Assembly: GCF_000425305.1 (NCBI RefSeq)
Contig: NZ_AUDE01000006.1
Span: forward strand, 186,001-250,000
Origin: Psychroserpens burtonensis DSM 12212
Lineage (GTDB): Bacteria; Bacteroidota; Bacteroidia; Flavobacteriales; Flavobacteriaceae
Length of the DNA stretch: 64,000 nt
Reading direction: 5' to 3'
Positions 51,602 through 61,242 of the stretch are shown here, one piece after another. Position numbers and translations under genes: made by a program. Each line of letters begins with the position of its first letter. Within the stretch, counting starts at the first letter, position 1. Under the pieces are notes generated by a model. The model was not told the origin of the DNA. It saw only the letters and a list, made by a program, of their open reading frames with translations, and ran no database searches.

Positions 51602-52480
51602 ATGCACAATACAATACTATCCTACGTTCAAGACATACTAAATAATCCTTTAGAAGAGATTAAGGAAATTGATACTATTACACATCAAAATTTTCATAAT
51701 ACCTACACAAATAATAATTCTCCTGTAGTCATGACAGAAATGATGGAGAATTGGCCAGCAAAGACGAAATGGGATTTAGACTTCTTTGAAAAAATAGGTA
51801 AAGATAAACAAGCATTTATTTCAAAAGGAAACATACGTCAAGGAACTACCGATTGGGAATTTGGAGATTTTTTAAGCTATATAAAAGAAATTAAAGATTA
51901 TAAAAATAATAAATCTAACGCTTACCTCTCAAATTTATCATTGCTAAAATTATTTCCAGAACTGGCTAATGATGTTGATTTTTCTTTAGTCTCAAAATAT
52001 AAAAAGCACAACTCTACATCGTTTTGGATTGGTCCACCAGGAACTATTACAGGATGGCACACAGATAGGCTAAACGATAATATACTCGCTCAAGTTTATG
52101 GGAAAAAGTTAGTATTTTTAGTGTCTCCAGATCAAAATTCAAAAATGCCATTAAGTGATAAATATGAACCGGGCTCTAAGCTTTGTGCTGTTTCTATGGA
52201 AGATTTTGATGAAAACAATCACAAAACATTTAAAGACGTAAAAGTCAAATATGCCTTACTAGAGCCCCATAGTATGTTGTTTATTCCAAAAAATTGGTGG
52301 CACTGTGTTTATGGAATCGATATTTCTATTAGTTCAAATAATTTTGGTCATACTGGTATAGATCATTTTAGAATGAAATCTTCTGAAATAGCTAAACGAC
52401 AATTACATAGTTTAGGACTTTATGGAAAAAACTGTGTTTGCCATTACTACGATGACAATGGCAAAAGACAAAAAAGATAA
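51602..52480 (+). CDS. Cupin-8/JmjC-like Fe(II)/2-oxoglutarate-dependent oxygenase
   Basis: The 292-residue protein has the JmjC/cupin_8 layout. WIGPPGTITGWHTDRLNDNILAQVYGKKLVFLVSP (about 139-173) carries the HxD metal pair, and LFIPKNWWHCVYGIDISISSN (about 225-245) carries the distal His. These are the expected facial triad. Members hydroxylate proteins or small molecules, so here it may hydroxylate an amino acid or sugar destined for the glycan. It is unusual in a capsule locus. A 120-bp AT-rich gap precedes it. Confidence 0.8.
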   Translation: MHNTILSYVQDILNNPLEEIKEIDTITHQNFHNTYTNNNSPVVMTEMMENWPAKTKWDLDFFEKIGKDKQAFISKGNIRQGTTDWEFGDFLSYIKEIKDYKNNKSNAYLSNLSLLKLFPELANDVDFSLVSKYKKHNSTSFWIGPPGTITGWHTDRLNDNILAQVYGKKLVFLVSPDQNSKMPLSDKYEPGSKLCAVSMEDFDENNHKTFKDVKVKYALLEPHSMLFIPKNWWHCVYGIDISISSNNFGHTGIDHFRMKSSEIAKRQLHSLGLYGKNCVCHYYDDNGKRQKR

Positions 52481-52520
52481 TCCTATTTTTAATATCAATT
52501 TTCATAAATCATAACTATCT

Positions 52521-53528
52521 GTGAACGGTCATTTTATTATATCATTAGATTACGAAATTCATTGGGGAGTTTTTGATAAAAAAACGGTTGATGACTACAG
52601 AGAGAACCTTATTAATGTAAGTAAGGTTGTTGACAGACTTATAGAATTGAGTGACACATACAACATACGTCTAACTTTTTCTACAGTTGGATTTTTATTT
52701 GCTAAAGACAAAGACGATTTGTTTCGTTATATCCCAAAAAACAAACCAACATATAAAATTGAAAACGTTAATCCCTACCCTCTACTAGAGCATATAGGTA
52801 ATAACGAAAATGACGACCCCTTTCATTATGCACTTTCTAAAATTAAAGAGATAAAAAATAATGGAAATCACGAAATAGGAACACATACTTTTTCCCATTA
52901 TTACTGTCATGAAGATGGGCAAACTGTCGAACAATTTAATGATGATATTATTGCAGCAAAGCAAATCGCTGCACCATTAGGGATTAATCTTAAAAGCATT
53001 GTGTTTCCTAGAAATATGATAGATGCTAACAAAGCAGTAGACCAGCCATATCTTGAGGTTTGTCAAAAACATGGGATAAGATCTTTTAGAGGAAAAGAAA
53101 AGGCCTACATTTATAATATTCACACAACCAAGTTTTATCATGGTTGGTATATTTTTAAACTCTTGAGAATCTTAGATGCTTATGTTAGTGTAACTGGACC
53201 AAACACATACAATGTGGAGCAAATTAATAAAAACAATTTGGTTAATAACTTGCCTTCAAGCAGGCTATTTCGAGCATACAGTTCTAAGTTAAAATTTTTA
53301 GAACCCTTAAAAATACGACGAATTAAAAAAGCCATGACCTATGCTGCCAAGCATAATGAAATGTTCCACCTATGGTGGCATCCTCATAATTTTGGTACTC
53401 AAACCAGCGATAATTTGAAAAATCTTGAAGAGATCTTTAAAACCTACAAAAAATTAAATAAAATGTATGGGTTTAAAAGTGAAACAATGACTGGGTTGTC
53501 TAATAAAATCGATTCTGCTGGGCTATAA
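52521..53528 (+). CDS. Polysaccharide deacetylase (NodB-like)
   Basis: The 335-residue protein opens with GTG at 52521 (frame start of GHFIISLDYEIHWGVF), and no ATG precedes the first catalytic strand. The NodB motifs are visible as LDYEIHWG (catalytic Asp) and GNHEIGTHTFSHYYC (metal-binding His pair, about 114-128), with LKSIVFPRN and FHLWWHPHNF later. It removes N-acetyl or similar groups from a glycan or nucleotide sugar. No signal peptide is seen, so it acts in the cytoplasm on a precursor or lipid-linked unit. It is followed by a 215-bp gap. Confidence 0.85.
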   Translation: MNGHFIISLDYEIHWGVFDKKTVDDYRENLINVSKVVDRLIELSDTYNIRLTFSTVGFLFAKDKDDLFRYIPKNKPTYKIENVNPYPLLEHIGNNENDDPFHYALSKIKEIKNNGNHEIGTHTFSHYYCHEDGQTVEQFNDDIIAAKQIAAPLGINLKSIVFPRNMIDANKAVDQPYLEVCQKHGIRSFRGKEKAYIYNIHTTKFYHGWYIFKLLRILDAYVSVTGPNTYNVEQINKNNLVNNLPSSRLFRAYSSKLKFLEPLKIRRIKKAMTYAAKHNEMFHLWWHPHNFGTQTSDNLKNLEEIFKTYKKLNKMYGFKSETMTGLSNKIDSAGL

Positions 53529-53743
53529 TTATACTTCCAAGTAAAACTAGGATTCTTTAAATCAACGTATAAAAGAGTTTTTTATCGTTTTTATTTGGTT
53601 GGTCTAATGGTATTTATGCATATTTAGGCAGAATTTTAGCTAATTATCTAGAGACAAATAGGCTTTATTTAAGAAATTCAACCCCAAATCCCTCGCTAGA
53701 CAATAATAATTGAATAGTATTTAACTTGCTTAACATATTGATT

Positions 53744-54868
53744 ATGGAATCAAAAATTTGGTTGTCGTCCCCTCATATGGGTGGAAAAGAACAATCTTAT
53801 GTAACCAATGCTTTTGAAACGAACTGGATCGCTCCTTTGGGGCCACATGTCAATGGTTTTGAGTGTGATATCCAAAATTACCTAAGTCAAGGCTCTCACG
53901 TTGCAGCTCTTAGCTCTGGTACTGCTGCTATTCATTTAGGTCTTATTTTGTTAGATGTTGGTTTAGGAGATGAGGTCATTTGTCAAAGCAAAACATTTTC
54001 GGCATCTGCCAACCCAATAGCATATCAAGGTGCTACTCCTATTTTTATTGATAGTGAAAAAGATACTTGGAATCTCTGCCCAGAACAATTAGAAATAGCA
54101 ATTAAAGATCGCATGAGTAAAGGAAAAAAACCAAAAGCTATAATTTCTGTTCACCTTTATGGAATGCCATATAAAGTTGATGAAATTCATAATATTGCTA
54201 AGGCTTACAATATTCCAGTGTTAGAGGACAGCGCAGAAGCTTTAGGAAGCTCTTACAAATCTATAAAATGTGGTACGTTTGGAGATCTCTCAGTATTATC
54301 ATTTAATGGCAATAAGATTATCACAACGTCTGGAGGTGGTGCTTTAGTTTCTAAAGATATTAAACTGAAAGAGAAAGCTATTTTTCTAGCAACTCAGGCT
54401 AGAGATCAAGCGGTCGAATATTTACATTCTTCAATTGGATATAATTACAGATTATCAAACGTTTTAGCTGGCATAGGCAGAGGACAAATGGAAGTTCTTG
54501 ATGATCGTGTATCCGCTAGAAGAGCAAACTATAATCATTATAAAGAGAGTTTCAAGAACATCAATGAATTACAATTTATTGACGAGCCAGATGGTTATTT
54601 TTCTAATCGCTGGTTGTCTTGTATGCTTACACCTTCAGCAGAAATTAGAGAAGGAATTAGAACAAGCTTAGAATCTTTAAATATTGAAACTAGACCGCTT
54701 TGGAAACCCTTGCATCAACAACCCATTTTTAAGGACGCACCTCAATATCTTAATGGTGTTTCAGATAATTTGTTTGAAAAAGGATTATGTTTGCCTAGTG
54801 GTTCTAACTTAACTGAGAATGAATTAAATAGAATAACATCTGCAATAAAAACGTATTTTAGAGCATGA
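53744..54868 (+). CDS. DegT/DnrJ/EryC1-family PLP aminotransferase
   Basis: ATG at 53744 (MESKIWLSSPHMGGKEQSYV) is chosen over a TTG 18 bp upstream because it fits the family N-terminus. The 374-residue enzyme has SSGTAAIHLGLILL, LEDSAEALGSSY and the PLP-lysine motif SFNGNKIITTSGGG. It likely converts a UDP-4-keto-sugar into a 4-amino sugar, as PglE and related enzymes do. The next gene encodes the matching dehydratase, and the two overlap as ATGA. Confidence 0.92.
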   Translation: MESKIWLSSPHMGGKEQSYVTNAFETNWIAPLGPHVNGFECDIQNYLSQGSHVAALSSGTAAIHLGLILLDVGLGDEVICQSKTFSASANPIAYQGATPIFIDSEKDTWNLCPEQLEIAIKDRMSKGKKPKAIISVHLYGMPYKVDEIHNIAKAYNIPVLEDSAEALGSSYKSIKCGTFGDLSVLSFNGNKIITTSGGGALVSKDIKLKEKAIFLATQARDQAVEYLHSSIGYNYRLSNVLAGIGRGQMEVLDDRVSARRANYNHYKESFKNINELQFIDEPDGYFSNRWLSCMLTPSAEIREGIRTSLESLNIETRPLWKPLHQQPIFKDAPQYLNGVSDNLFEKGLCLPSGSNLTENELNRITSAIKTYFRA

Positions 54869-56757
54869 TTAAAAAATTACTTCAAGACATATCAAGTAAA
54901 TATGCCTCAAAGTGGGTAGTAATGCTTTTTGATTTAAGCATTGTTGCTTTTACGTTTATGGCTGCTTATGTCATACGTTATAATTTTATCATTGACTTTG
55001 ATTTAGTGATTATGTTTAAGCAAATTCCCTTTGTGTTTTTAGCTGCACTAATCAGTTTTATTGTTGTTGGCTCATATAAAGGTGTTGTCAGATTTACAGG
55101 TTTTAAAGATGTAATCAATATTATCATTGGTGTTAATATTTTAGCCACGATTCTTATTATATCAACCTTTTTTAGTAGAAGATTGAACTATGATACTATT
55201 TTTAATATCTCTGGTTCTATAATTTATATTCATTTACTACTTAATATTCTTTTCTTAGTTGGATCTAAGCTGTTTATAAAATCTGTTTATAATAAATTAA
55301 TGCAAGATATTAAAACTCAAAAACGAGTATTAATATTTGGAGCGGGAAATGCCGGAATGATAACGTATGACGCGATATCAAACGACCCTACAAATAGCCA
55401 TAAGGTTATTGGCTTTATTGATGACAACGAAAAAAAAGTTGGAAAAAAAATAAATACATTAACTGTTTATAGTCTGGATAATATAACACCTGAGCTTATT
55501 GATAAATATGGTATTGAAGAGGTTATTATTTCTGTTCAAAATATTGACTCCTCAAGATTGCTTCAAATATCAGGATTCCTTTTTGAACTAGGCCTAAAAG
55601 TTAAAATAGTACCTCCTGTCCAAAATTGGATAGATGGCGATTTAAGTGTTGGTCAAATTAAAGAAGTTAATATAGAAGATCTTTTAGGCAGAGATCCAAT
55701 TTCTATTGTCAATCCTGCCCTTTTAGATGAATATGACAACCAAGTTATTCTAATTACTGGTGCTGCAGGTTCTATTGGTAGTGAAATTGCTAGAAAAACT
55801 ATTGGTTTTAATTATAAGAAGTTAATACTTGTTGATACCGCAGAGTCCCCTCTGTATGAATTACAACAGGAATTTGTGCAAAATGGTGTAAAAAACTTTA
55901 TTGCTATAGTCTCAGATATAAGAGATTTTAGACGAATGGAAAAACTTTTTCAACAATACAAACCTAATATAGTTTTTCATGCTGCGGCTTATAAGCATGT
56001 TCCTTTAATGGAAGACAATCCTTTTGAAGCCGTAAGTGTTAATATTGGTGGTACTCGTCATATAGCGAGTTTATCTGTAAAGCATGGTGTAGATAAATTT
56101 GTTCTAATTTCTACAGATAAGGCAGTTAACCCAACTAATGTAATGGGCGCAACTAAGCGCATTGCAGAACTATATGTAAATTGTTTACAAGGTGAAGGTA
56201 AAACAAAGTTTATAACAACACGTTTTGGAAATGTATTAGGGTCAAATGGTTCTGTAATTCCATTATTCAAAAGACAAATTGACAATGGTGGTCCATTAAC
56301 CGTAACTCATAAAGACATTACGCGTTATTTTATGACTATTTCCGAAGCATGTCAACTTGTACTAGAAGCTGCAACCATGGGGCATGGTGGAGAAATATTT
56401 GTATTTGATATGGGTGAATCTGTTAAAATATATGATTTGGCTAAAAACATGATTATACTATCTGGACTAAGATTTCCAGAAGATATTGATATTCAAATTT
56501 GCGGTTTAAGACCTGGAGAAAAAATATATGAAGAGCTATTAGCAGATGGTGAAAATACGAGATCTACATATCACGAAAAAATCATGATAGCCAGAACAAA
56601 ACAAATTGATGTACTGAGTATTAGTGATAAAATATCTAATTTGTGCACAATAAGTTCAAAATCACAAAATCTAGAAATTGTAGCCTTAATTAAAGATATT
56701 GTTCCAGAATATATTTCTAACAACTCTAAATACGAAGTCTTAGACTCTAAAAAATAA
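54865..56757 (+). CDS. Membrane-bound UDP-sugar 4,6-dehydratase (WbpM/PglF type)
   Basis: The 630-residue protein has four N-terminal transmembrane helices (about 20-135). A first Rossmann-like domain follows (LIFGAGNAGM, about 156-165), then the catalytic SDR domain with TGAAGSIGSE at 298-307. The active-site STDKAVNPTNVMGATKR has Met in place of the usual Tyr of YxxxK, a hallmark of the PglF/WbpM/FlaA1 group. It dehydrates UDP-GlcNAc to a 4-keto-6-deoxy sugar for the adjacent aminotransferase. Confidence 0.94.
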   Translation: MIKKLLQDISSKYASKWVVMLFDLSIVAFTFMAAYVIRYNFIIDFDLVIMFKQIPFVFLAALISFIVVGSYKGVVRFTGFKDVINIIIGVNILATILIISTFFSRRLNYDTIFNISGSIIYIHLLLNILFLVGSKLFIKSVYNKLMQDIKTQKRVLIFGAGNAGMITYDAISNDPTNSHKVIGFIDDNEKKVGKKINTLTVYSLDNITPELIDKYGIEEVIISVQNIDSSRLLQISGFLFELGLKVKIVPPVQNWIDGDLSVGQIKEVNIEDLLGRDPISIVNPALLDEYDNQVILITGAAGSIGSEIARKTIGFNYKKLILVDTAESPLYELQQEFVQNGVKNFIAIVSDIRDFRRMEKLFQQYKPNIVFHAAAYKHVPLMEDNPFEAVSVNIGGTRHIASLSVKHGVDKFVLISTDKAVNPTNVMGATKRIAELYVNCLQGEGKTKFITTRFGNVLGSNGSVIPLFKRQIDNGGPLTVTHKDITRYFMTISEACQLVLEAATMGHGGEIFVFDMGESVKIYDLAKNMIILSGLRFPEDIDIQICGLRPGEKIYEELLADGENTRSTYHEKIMIARTKQIDVLSISDKISNLCTISSKSQNLEIVALIKDIVPEYISNNSKYEVLDSKK

Positions 56758-56779
56758 ATACAACCAAATCAAACTAAAT

Positions 56780-57583
56780 ATGACTCATCAATATTTAAAA
56801 GATCTATCTAAATTGCTAATTATTTTTTCCTGCATGATACTATTGTCATCATGTGGTTCTAGAAAAGACTTGGTATACTTTCAGGATGAACCTATAACAA
56901 ATCAGAATCTTAGTCAGTTAGACAATAATTCTGAAATACAATATAAACCAAACGATATATTAACTATAGATGTCTCTGCTGAAAACATTGAGTCTATAGC
57001 TGCATTTAACCTTCCCGCTGTAGCATACAACACTGCTGGTGGTGCTCTAAACCAGCCTACAATGTTAAGACAAACTTATCTTTTAGATTTACAAGGTAAT
57101 ATTGAATTCCCTGTAATTGGAACCGTTAAAATGGGTGGCCTTTCAAGGCAAGAAGCAACTTCTATGCTTAAAGAAAAAATTGGTGTATACGTTAAAGAGT
57201 TTATTGTTAATATTAGACTTATTAACTTCACGATTACAGTTTTAGGTGAAGTCAATAGACCTGGTAATTATACGGTTCAAGGTGAACGTATATCTCTAAC
57301 ACAAGCCTTAGGTTTAGCAGGTGATTTAACAATTTACGGAAAAAGAAATAATGTGTTTTTAGTTCGTGAAGTTGATGGAAAAAAGAAATATGCAAAATAT
57401 GATTTAACCTCAATTAATGTAGTCAATTCGCCCGTATATTATTTATCCCAAAATGACCTTATTTATGTTGAACCTAATAGTGCAAGGATTAAAACATCAA
57501 CCTATAACCCAAATACAGGTTTATTAATCTCTGCAGTCTCCACTTTAGCTACTATTGCAGCAATCTTTTTATTTAGAAACTAA
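56780..57583 (+). CDS. Wza-like outer-membrane polysaccharide export lipoprotein
   Basis: The 267-residue protein has a lipoprotein signal with Cys25 in LLSSCGS. Then come a poly_export domain (YKPNDILTIDVSAEN, about 52-66, to about 150) and an SLBB domain (VLGEVNRPGNYTVQGERISLTQALGLAGDL, about 154-183). It ends in a hydrophobic helix (about 248-264). It forms the outer-membrane pore for the exported glycan. It is shorter than E. coli Wza, as usual in Bacteroidota. It lies 18 bp before the Wzc-like gene. Confidence 0.93.
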   Translation: MTHQYLKDLSKLLIIFSCMILLSSCGSRKDLVYFQDEPITNQNLSQLDNNSEIQYKPNDILTIDVSAENIESIAAFNLPAVAYNTAGGALNQPTMLRQTYLLDLQGNIEFPVIGTVKMGGLSRQEATSMLKEKIGVYVKEFIVNIRLINFTITVLGEVNRPGNYTVQGERISLTQALGLAGDLTIYGKRNNVFLVREVDGKKKYAKYDLTSINVVNSPVYYLSQNDLIYVEPNSARIKTSTYNPNTGLLISAVSTLATIAAIFLFRN

Positions 57584-57601
57584 TAAAGTTTAAAACTCAT
57601 C

Positions 57602-59950
57602 ATGTCTCAAAGCCCACTTAAAAATAAAGATACCATTATAAATTTAGTTGAGTTATACCTTTCAAAATGGAAAATCATTCTAGTTTGTTTGTTTATTGCT
57701 ATGGCTATTGCTTTTGTAAAGATTAGATACAGTACCTTTCTATACCAAGCAAACGCTACTATAAAATTAAAAGAAGATGAGAATTCGCGAAGTTTATCTG
57801 AAATTTCCTCACTCCAAAATGGTGGTTTTGGAAGCCCTCTGCCAAACGTCATAGACGAAATAGAAATTATTAAATCAAGATCTATTATTACAGAGGTAGT
57901 AAAAGATCTTAAGTTAAATACAAGATGTTATGTGACTGGTATGGTCAAAAAAGCGGAGATTTATTCAAATCCGCCAGTGAATATTAATTTTTTCATGAAT
58001 GATTCTATAATTGAAAACATCAACAAATCACTGTTTATTCAAATTGTGTCCGCTCAAAAATATGAGTTATCGAATATAGATACACATAACTTTTTAGAAT
58101 TTGATGAAGGTGAAACAACAACACATAGTTTTGGTGATAAAGTAAGTTCATCATTCGGAGAATTCGTTATAACACCTAATATAGGCACATATGGATCAAG
58201 TCCAGGTTCATTTATTGAACTTAATATGAGTCCGGTTCATAGCGTTGTTGAATCTTATCTTTCTAGCATAAAAATTAGTACTACAGAAAAATCAAACGTC
58301 ATAAAATTATCGCTTAACGAGAGTATAAAGGAAAAAGCACGTCTCATACTCAATAAAGTCATTGAAAAATATAATGAAGATGTTATAAAAGATAAAGAGA
58401 AAATTGTTCAAATTACTTCCGATTTTATAACCAATCGACTAAACGTTGTATCTAATGAATTAGAACAAGTTGATTTTACTGCAGAAAACCTTCAGAAAAA
58501 CAATAGACTTACTGCTTTAGGATCACAATCTAATATCTTTTTAGAAAGCGAGCGCGAAACTGGATCTAAAATAAGCCAAACTAGTAATCAATTACAGTTG
58601 GCTCAATATATGAGTGATCATATTAAAAATAATGAAAGTGATACTGATTATTTGCCCGCAGACGTTGGTATTACGGATAGTAATGTCTCACAAATCACAA
58701 AGAGTTATAACGAATTAGTGTTAAGGCGTGATCAAATTTTAAAAAATTCAAGTAAAAAAAATCCAACAGTAATTAATTTGAACAATCAGATTGATGCTCT
58801 AAAAGTTAACCTTAATCAAAGCATAGAAAACATTATATCTACTAATCAAATTACACTTGATAATTTAAATAGAGAGAATTCTAGAATTCGTGGTCAAATT
58901 TACTCAGCTCCTACTAAAGAAAGACAATTTAGAGACATCAAACGTCAACAAGATATTAAAGAATCATTGTACCTATATTTATTAGAAAAGCGTGAAGAGA
59001 CCGCAATTACATTGGGTATGTCTTCTGCTAATGCAAAAGTCATAGATCTTGCCTACACAAATGATAATCCTGTAGCGCCAAATAAACAAATCATTTATCT
59101 AGCTGCTTTGCTAATAGGTCTTTTTATTCCTGTCTCACTTATTTACGTAAGGGATTTAATTGACAACAAAATACATACTAAAGAAGATGTGCAACGTTTA
59201 ATTAAAGCTCCATTTATTGGTGATATTCCTAAAGGGGAAGGTAAACTTCAAGTCGTCAAAAAAGTAGATTACTCTCCAAAAGCAGAAGCCTTTAGAATCA
59301 TTAGAAGTAATATTAATTTTATGCTTCAAAAAAATGATAGTCCTTGTAAAACTATTTTTGTAACATCGACAGTAGCTCAAGAAGGCAAATCACATACATC
59401 GACCAACCTAGCTAGTTCATTTTCATTTTCAGGAAAAAAAGTATTACTTGTAGAAACAGATATTCGTGTACCTAAAGTTAACGATTATTTGAAGATATCC
59501 CCAAAAAAGGGACTTACAGATTTTATCTCAGATAAAAGCCTGTCCATTAAAGATGTTACTATAAAAGCACCTGATAATGAATTCTTAGATGTGATACCTT
59601 CAGGAACGATACCACCAAATCCTGCCGAACTACTAATGAGTGACCGTATAAATTATCTTTTTGAAAATGTAAAAAAGAACTACGATTACATCATCGTTGA
59701 TACTGCTGCTGTTGGTTTAGTAACAGATACGCTTATAATAAGTGATCATGCAGATATGTTTGTTTATGTCGTTAGCGCCAATAATATTGACAAGCGTCAA
59801 TTACATCTTGCACAAACCATGTATGAAGAAAAGCGTCTACCAAATATGGTAACACTTTTAAATAGTAGCGTTAAAAAGAAAGGCTATGGTTATGGCTATG
59901 GAAACAATCCAGGACATAAGAAAAAATGGTATAAACCATTCAAAAATTAA
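57602..59950 (+). CDS. Wzc-like bacterial tyrosine kinase and chain-length regulator
   Basis: The 782-residue protein has a Wzz domain with a first transmembrane helix (about 22-39), a coiled-coil periplasmic region (about 280-430) and a GNVR-like segment with a second helix near 500-520. A cytoplasmic BY-kinase domain follows, with Walker A STVAQEGKSHTS near residue 590, A' as LLVETDIRVP and B as YIIVDTAA near 698. The Tyr-rich tail GYGYGYG ends the protein and is the likely autophosphorylation cluster. The A' motif has Glu where Asp is usual. It couples polymerisation and export via Wza. No cognate phosphatase gene is adjacent. Confidence 0.93.
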   Translation: MSQSPLKNKDTIINLVELYLSKWKIILVCLFIAMAIAFVKIRYSTFLYQANATIKLKEDENSRSLSEISSLQNGGFGSPLPNVIDEIEIIKSRSIITEVVKDLKLNTRCYVTGMVKKAEIYSNPPVNINFFMNDSIIENINKSLFIQIVSAQKYELSNIDTHNFLEFDEGETTTHSFGDKVSSSFGEFVITPNIGTYGSSPGSFIELNMSPVHSVVESYLSSIKISTTEKSNVIKLSLNESIKEKARLILNKVIEKYNEDVIKDKEKIVQITSDFITNRLNVVSNELEQVDFTAENLQKNNRLTALGSQSNIFLESERETGSKISQTSNQLQLAQYMSDHIKNNESDTDYLPADVGITDSNVSQITKSYNELVLRRDQILKNSSKKNPTVINLNNQIDALKVNLNQSIENIISTNQITLDNLNRENSRIRGQIYSAPTKERQFRDIKRQQDIKESLYLYLLEKREETAITLGMSSANAKVIDLAYTNDNPVAPNKQIIYLAALLIGLFIPVSLIYVRDLIDNKIHTKEDVQRLIKAPFIGDIPKGEGKLQVVKKVDYSPKAEAFRIIRSNINFMLQKNDSPCKTIFVTSTVAQEGKSHTSTNLASSFSFSGKKVLLVETDIRVPKVNDYLKISPKKGLTDFISDKSLSIKDVTIKAPDNEFLDVIPSGTIPPNPAELLMSDRINYLFENVKKNYDYIIVDTAAVGLVTDTLIISDHADMFVYVVSANNIDKRQLHLAQTMYEEKRLPNMVTLLNSSVKKKGYGYGYGNNPGHKKKWYKPFKN

Positions 59951-59965
59951 AAACATTTAAATAAA

Positions 59966-59994
59966 TATCCGCAATATTAATTTTGCAGATTTTT
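59966..59994 (+). terminator. Terminator at the end of the glycan locus
   Basis: ATCCGCAA (59966-59973) and TTGCAGAT (59983-59990) form an 8-bp stem with one G-U pair, followed by TTTT. It lies 15 bp past the Wzc stop and in front of the convergent proline dehydrogenase gene. Confidence 0.6.
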
Positions 59995-59998
59995 ATAC

Positions 59999-61171
59999 CT
60001 AAAGTTTGCGTCGTTTGTTTTCCTGTTTTATCAGATTTAGTTCTCTGCTGGTTTGTCCGGCGACAGACGTATTTTCTTCTGCACGCCTAATTAGGTAAGG
60101 CATCACATCCTTTACAGGCCCAAAAGGGACATATTTAGCAACGTTATATCCTTGTTCTGCAAGATTGAAGCTTATATTATCACTCATCCCGTAAAGCTGT
60201 CCAAACCAAACATTATTATCTGTTTTATCAATTCCCATATCTGCCATCATTTTCATAGCGAGATAACAACTCTGTTCGTTATGAGTGCCTATAAAAAGGG
60301 AAATGTCATTTAAATTATTTAATATGTACGTCATACACGCATCAAAATTCTCATCTGTAACTTGTTTGTTATCACAAATAGGTGACTTATACCCCTTCTT
60401 TTCTGCCCTATTGCGCTCTTTTTCCATGTAAGCACCACGCACGATTTTAAAACCAATTTTAAAACTACCTGCCTTGGCACGCTCATGAAGTGACTTTAAA
60501 TAGTCTACTCTATCCCAACGATAAGTCTGTAAGGTATTATAAACAATAGGCTTTGTCGTATTGTATTTACGCATCATATCTTCACAAAGATTGTCTGCTG
60601 CATCTTGCATCCAACTTTCTTCGCCATCAATTAAAACTTCAATATCGTTCTCTTTTGCAAGCTTACAAACGCTATCAAAACGGGCCACAACTCTGTCCCA
60701 TTCTTTCTGCTCATCGGGAGTCAAAACGTTTCCTTCTCCTATTTTTTGATACAAATGAAAACGTCCAAAACCCGTTGGCTTAAAAACAACAATTGGCATC
60801 GCTTCTTTTTCATCTGCAAACCTAATAATTTTTAGAATTTTATCTCTACAGTCGTCAAATGCAGATTCCTCTTCCTTCCCTTCTACCGAGTAATCCAAAA
60901 CAGAACTTACACCTTTCGTAAACATAATATCAATAATAGGTTCACAATCTTCCTCATTCACTCCTCCACAAAAGTGGTCAAAAACCGTAGAGCGTATCAA
61001 TCCCTCAACTGGTAAATTTGCCTTCAGTGCAAAATTTGTAGCTGCAGCACCTACTCGCACCAATGGTTGATAAGAAATCATCTTAAATAAGAAATAAGCG
61101 CGTTGTAACTGTGAATCGGTTTTGAGTGCAAAAGCGACATTAGTATCATCAAAAAGGGTGGTTGTATTCAT
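59999..61171 (-). CDS. Proline dehydrogenase
   Basis: The 390-residue FAD enzyme oxidises proline to pyrroline-5-carboxylate. It has a (beta/alpha)8 ProDH domain, with IVVFKPTGFGR, the IEVLIDGEESW strand, FKIVRGAYMEKERNRAEKKG and the C-terminal YLIRRAEENTS flavin-binding helix. It is a stand-alone ProDH, not fused to P5C dehydrogenase, as usual in Bacteroidota. It diverges from aroB across a 71-bp spacer and converges on the glycan locus. Confidence 0.95.
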   Translation of the reverse strand: MNTTTLFDDTNVAFALKTDSQLQRAYFLFKMISYQPLVRVGAAATNFALKANLPVEGLIRSTVFDHFCGGVNEEDCEPIIDIMFTKGVSSVLDYSVEGKEEESAFDDCRDKILKIIRFADEKEAMPIVVFKPTGFGRFHLYQKIGEGNVLTPDEQKEWDRVVARFDSVCKLAKENDIEVLIDGEESWMQDAADNLCEDMMRKYNTTKPIVYNTLQTYRWDRVDYLKSLHERAKAGSFKIGFKIVRGAYMEKERNRAEKKGYKSPICDNKQVTDENFDACMTYILNNLNDISLFIGTHNEQSCYLAMKMMADMGIDKTDNNVWFGQLYGMSDNISFNLAEQGYNVAKYVPFGPVKDVMPYLIRRAEENTSVAGQTSRELNLIKQENKRRKL

Positions 61172-61242
61172 CTATTAAAAATATATTGCAAAAATATATT
61201 ATTCGGTAGGCAATATGTTATTAAAAGTTACTAATTTTCAGC

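Noticed and set aside
53588-53713. A stop-free 41-codon stretch after the deacetylase gene (reads FLFGWSNGIYAYLGRILANYL...)
   Set aside because: It has no start codon in frame and no recognised family. It may be a gene remnant, but one short frame in AT-rich DNA is not enough to call it.
53529-53743. tRNA-like start (GGTTGGTCTAATGG) before the aminotransferase gene
   Set aside because: No cloverleaf arms or TTC arm follow; not a tRNA.
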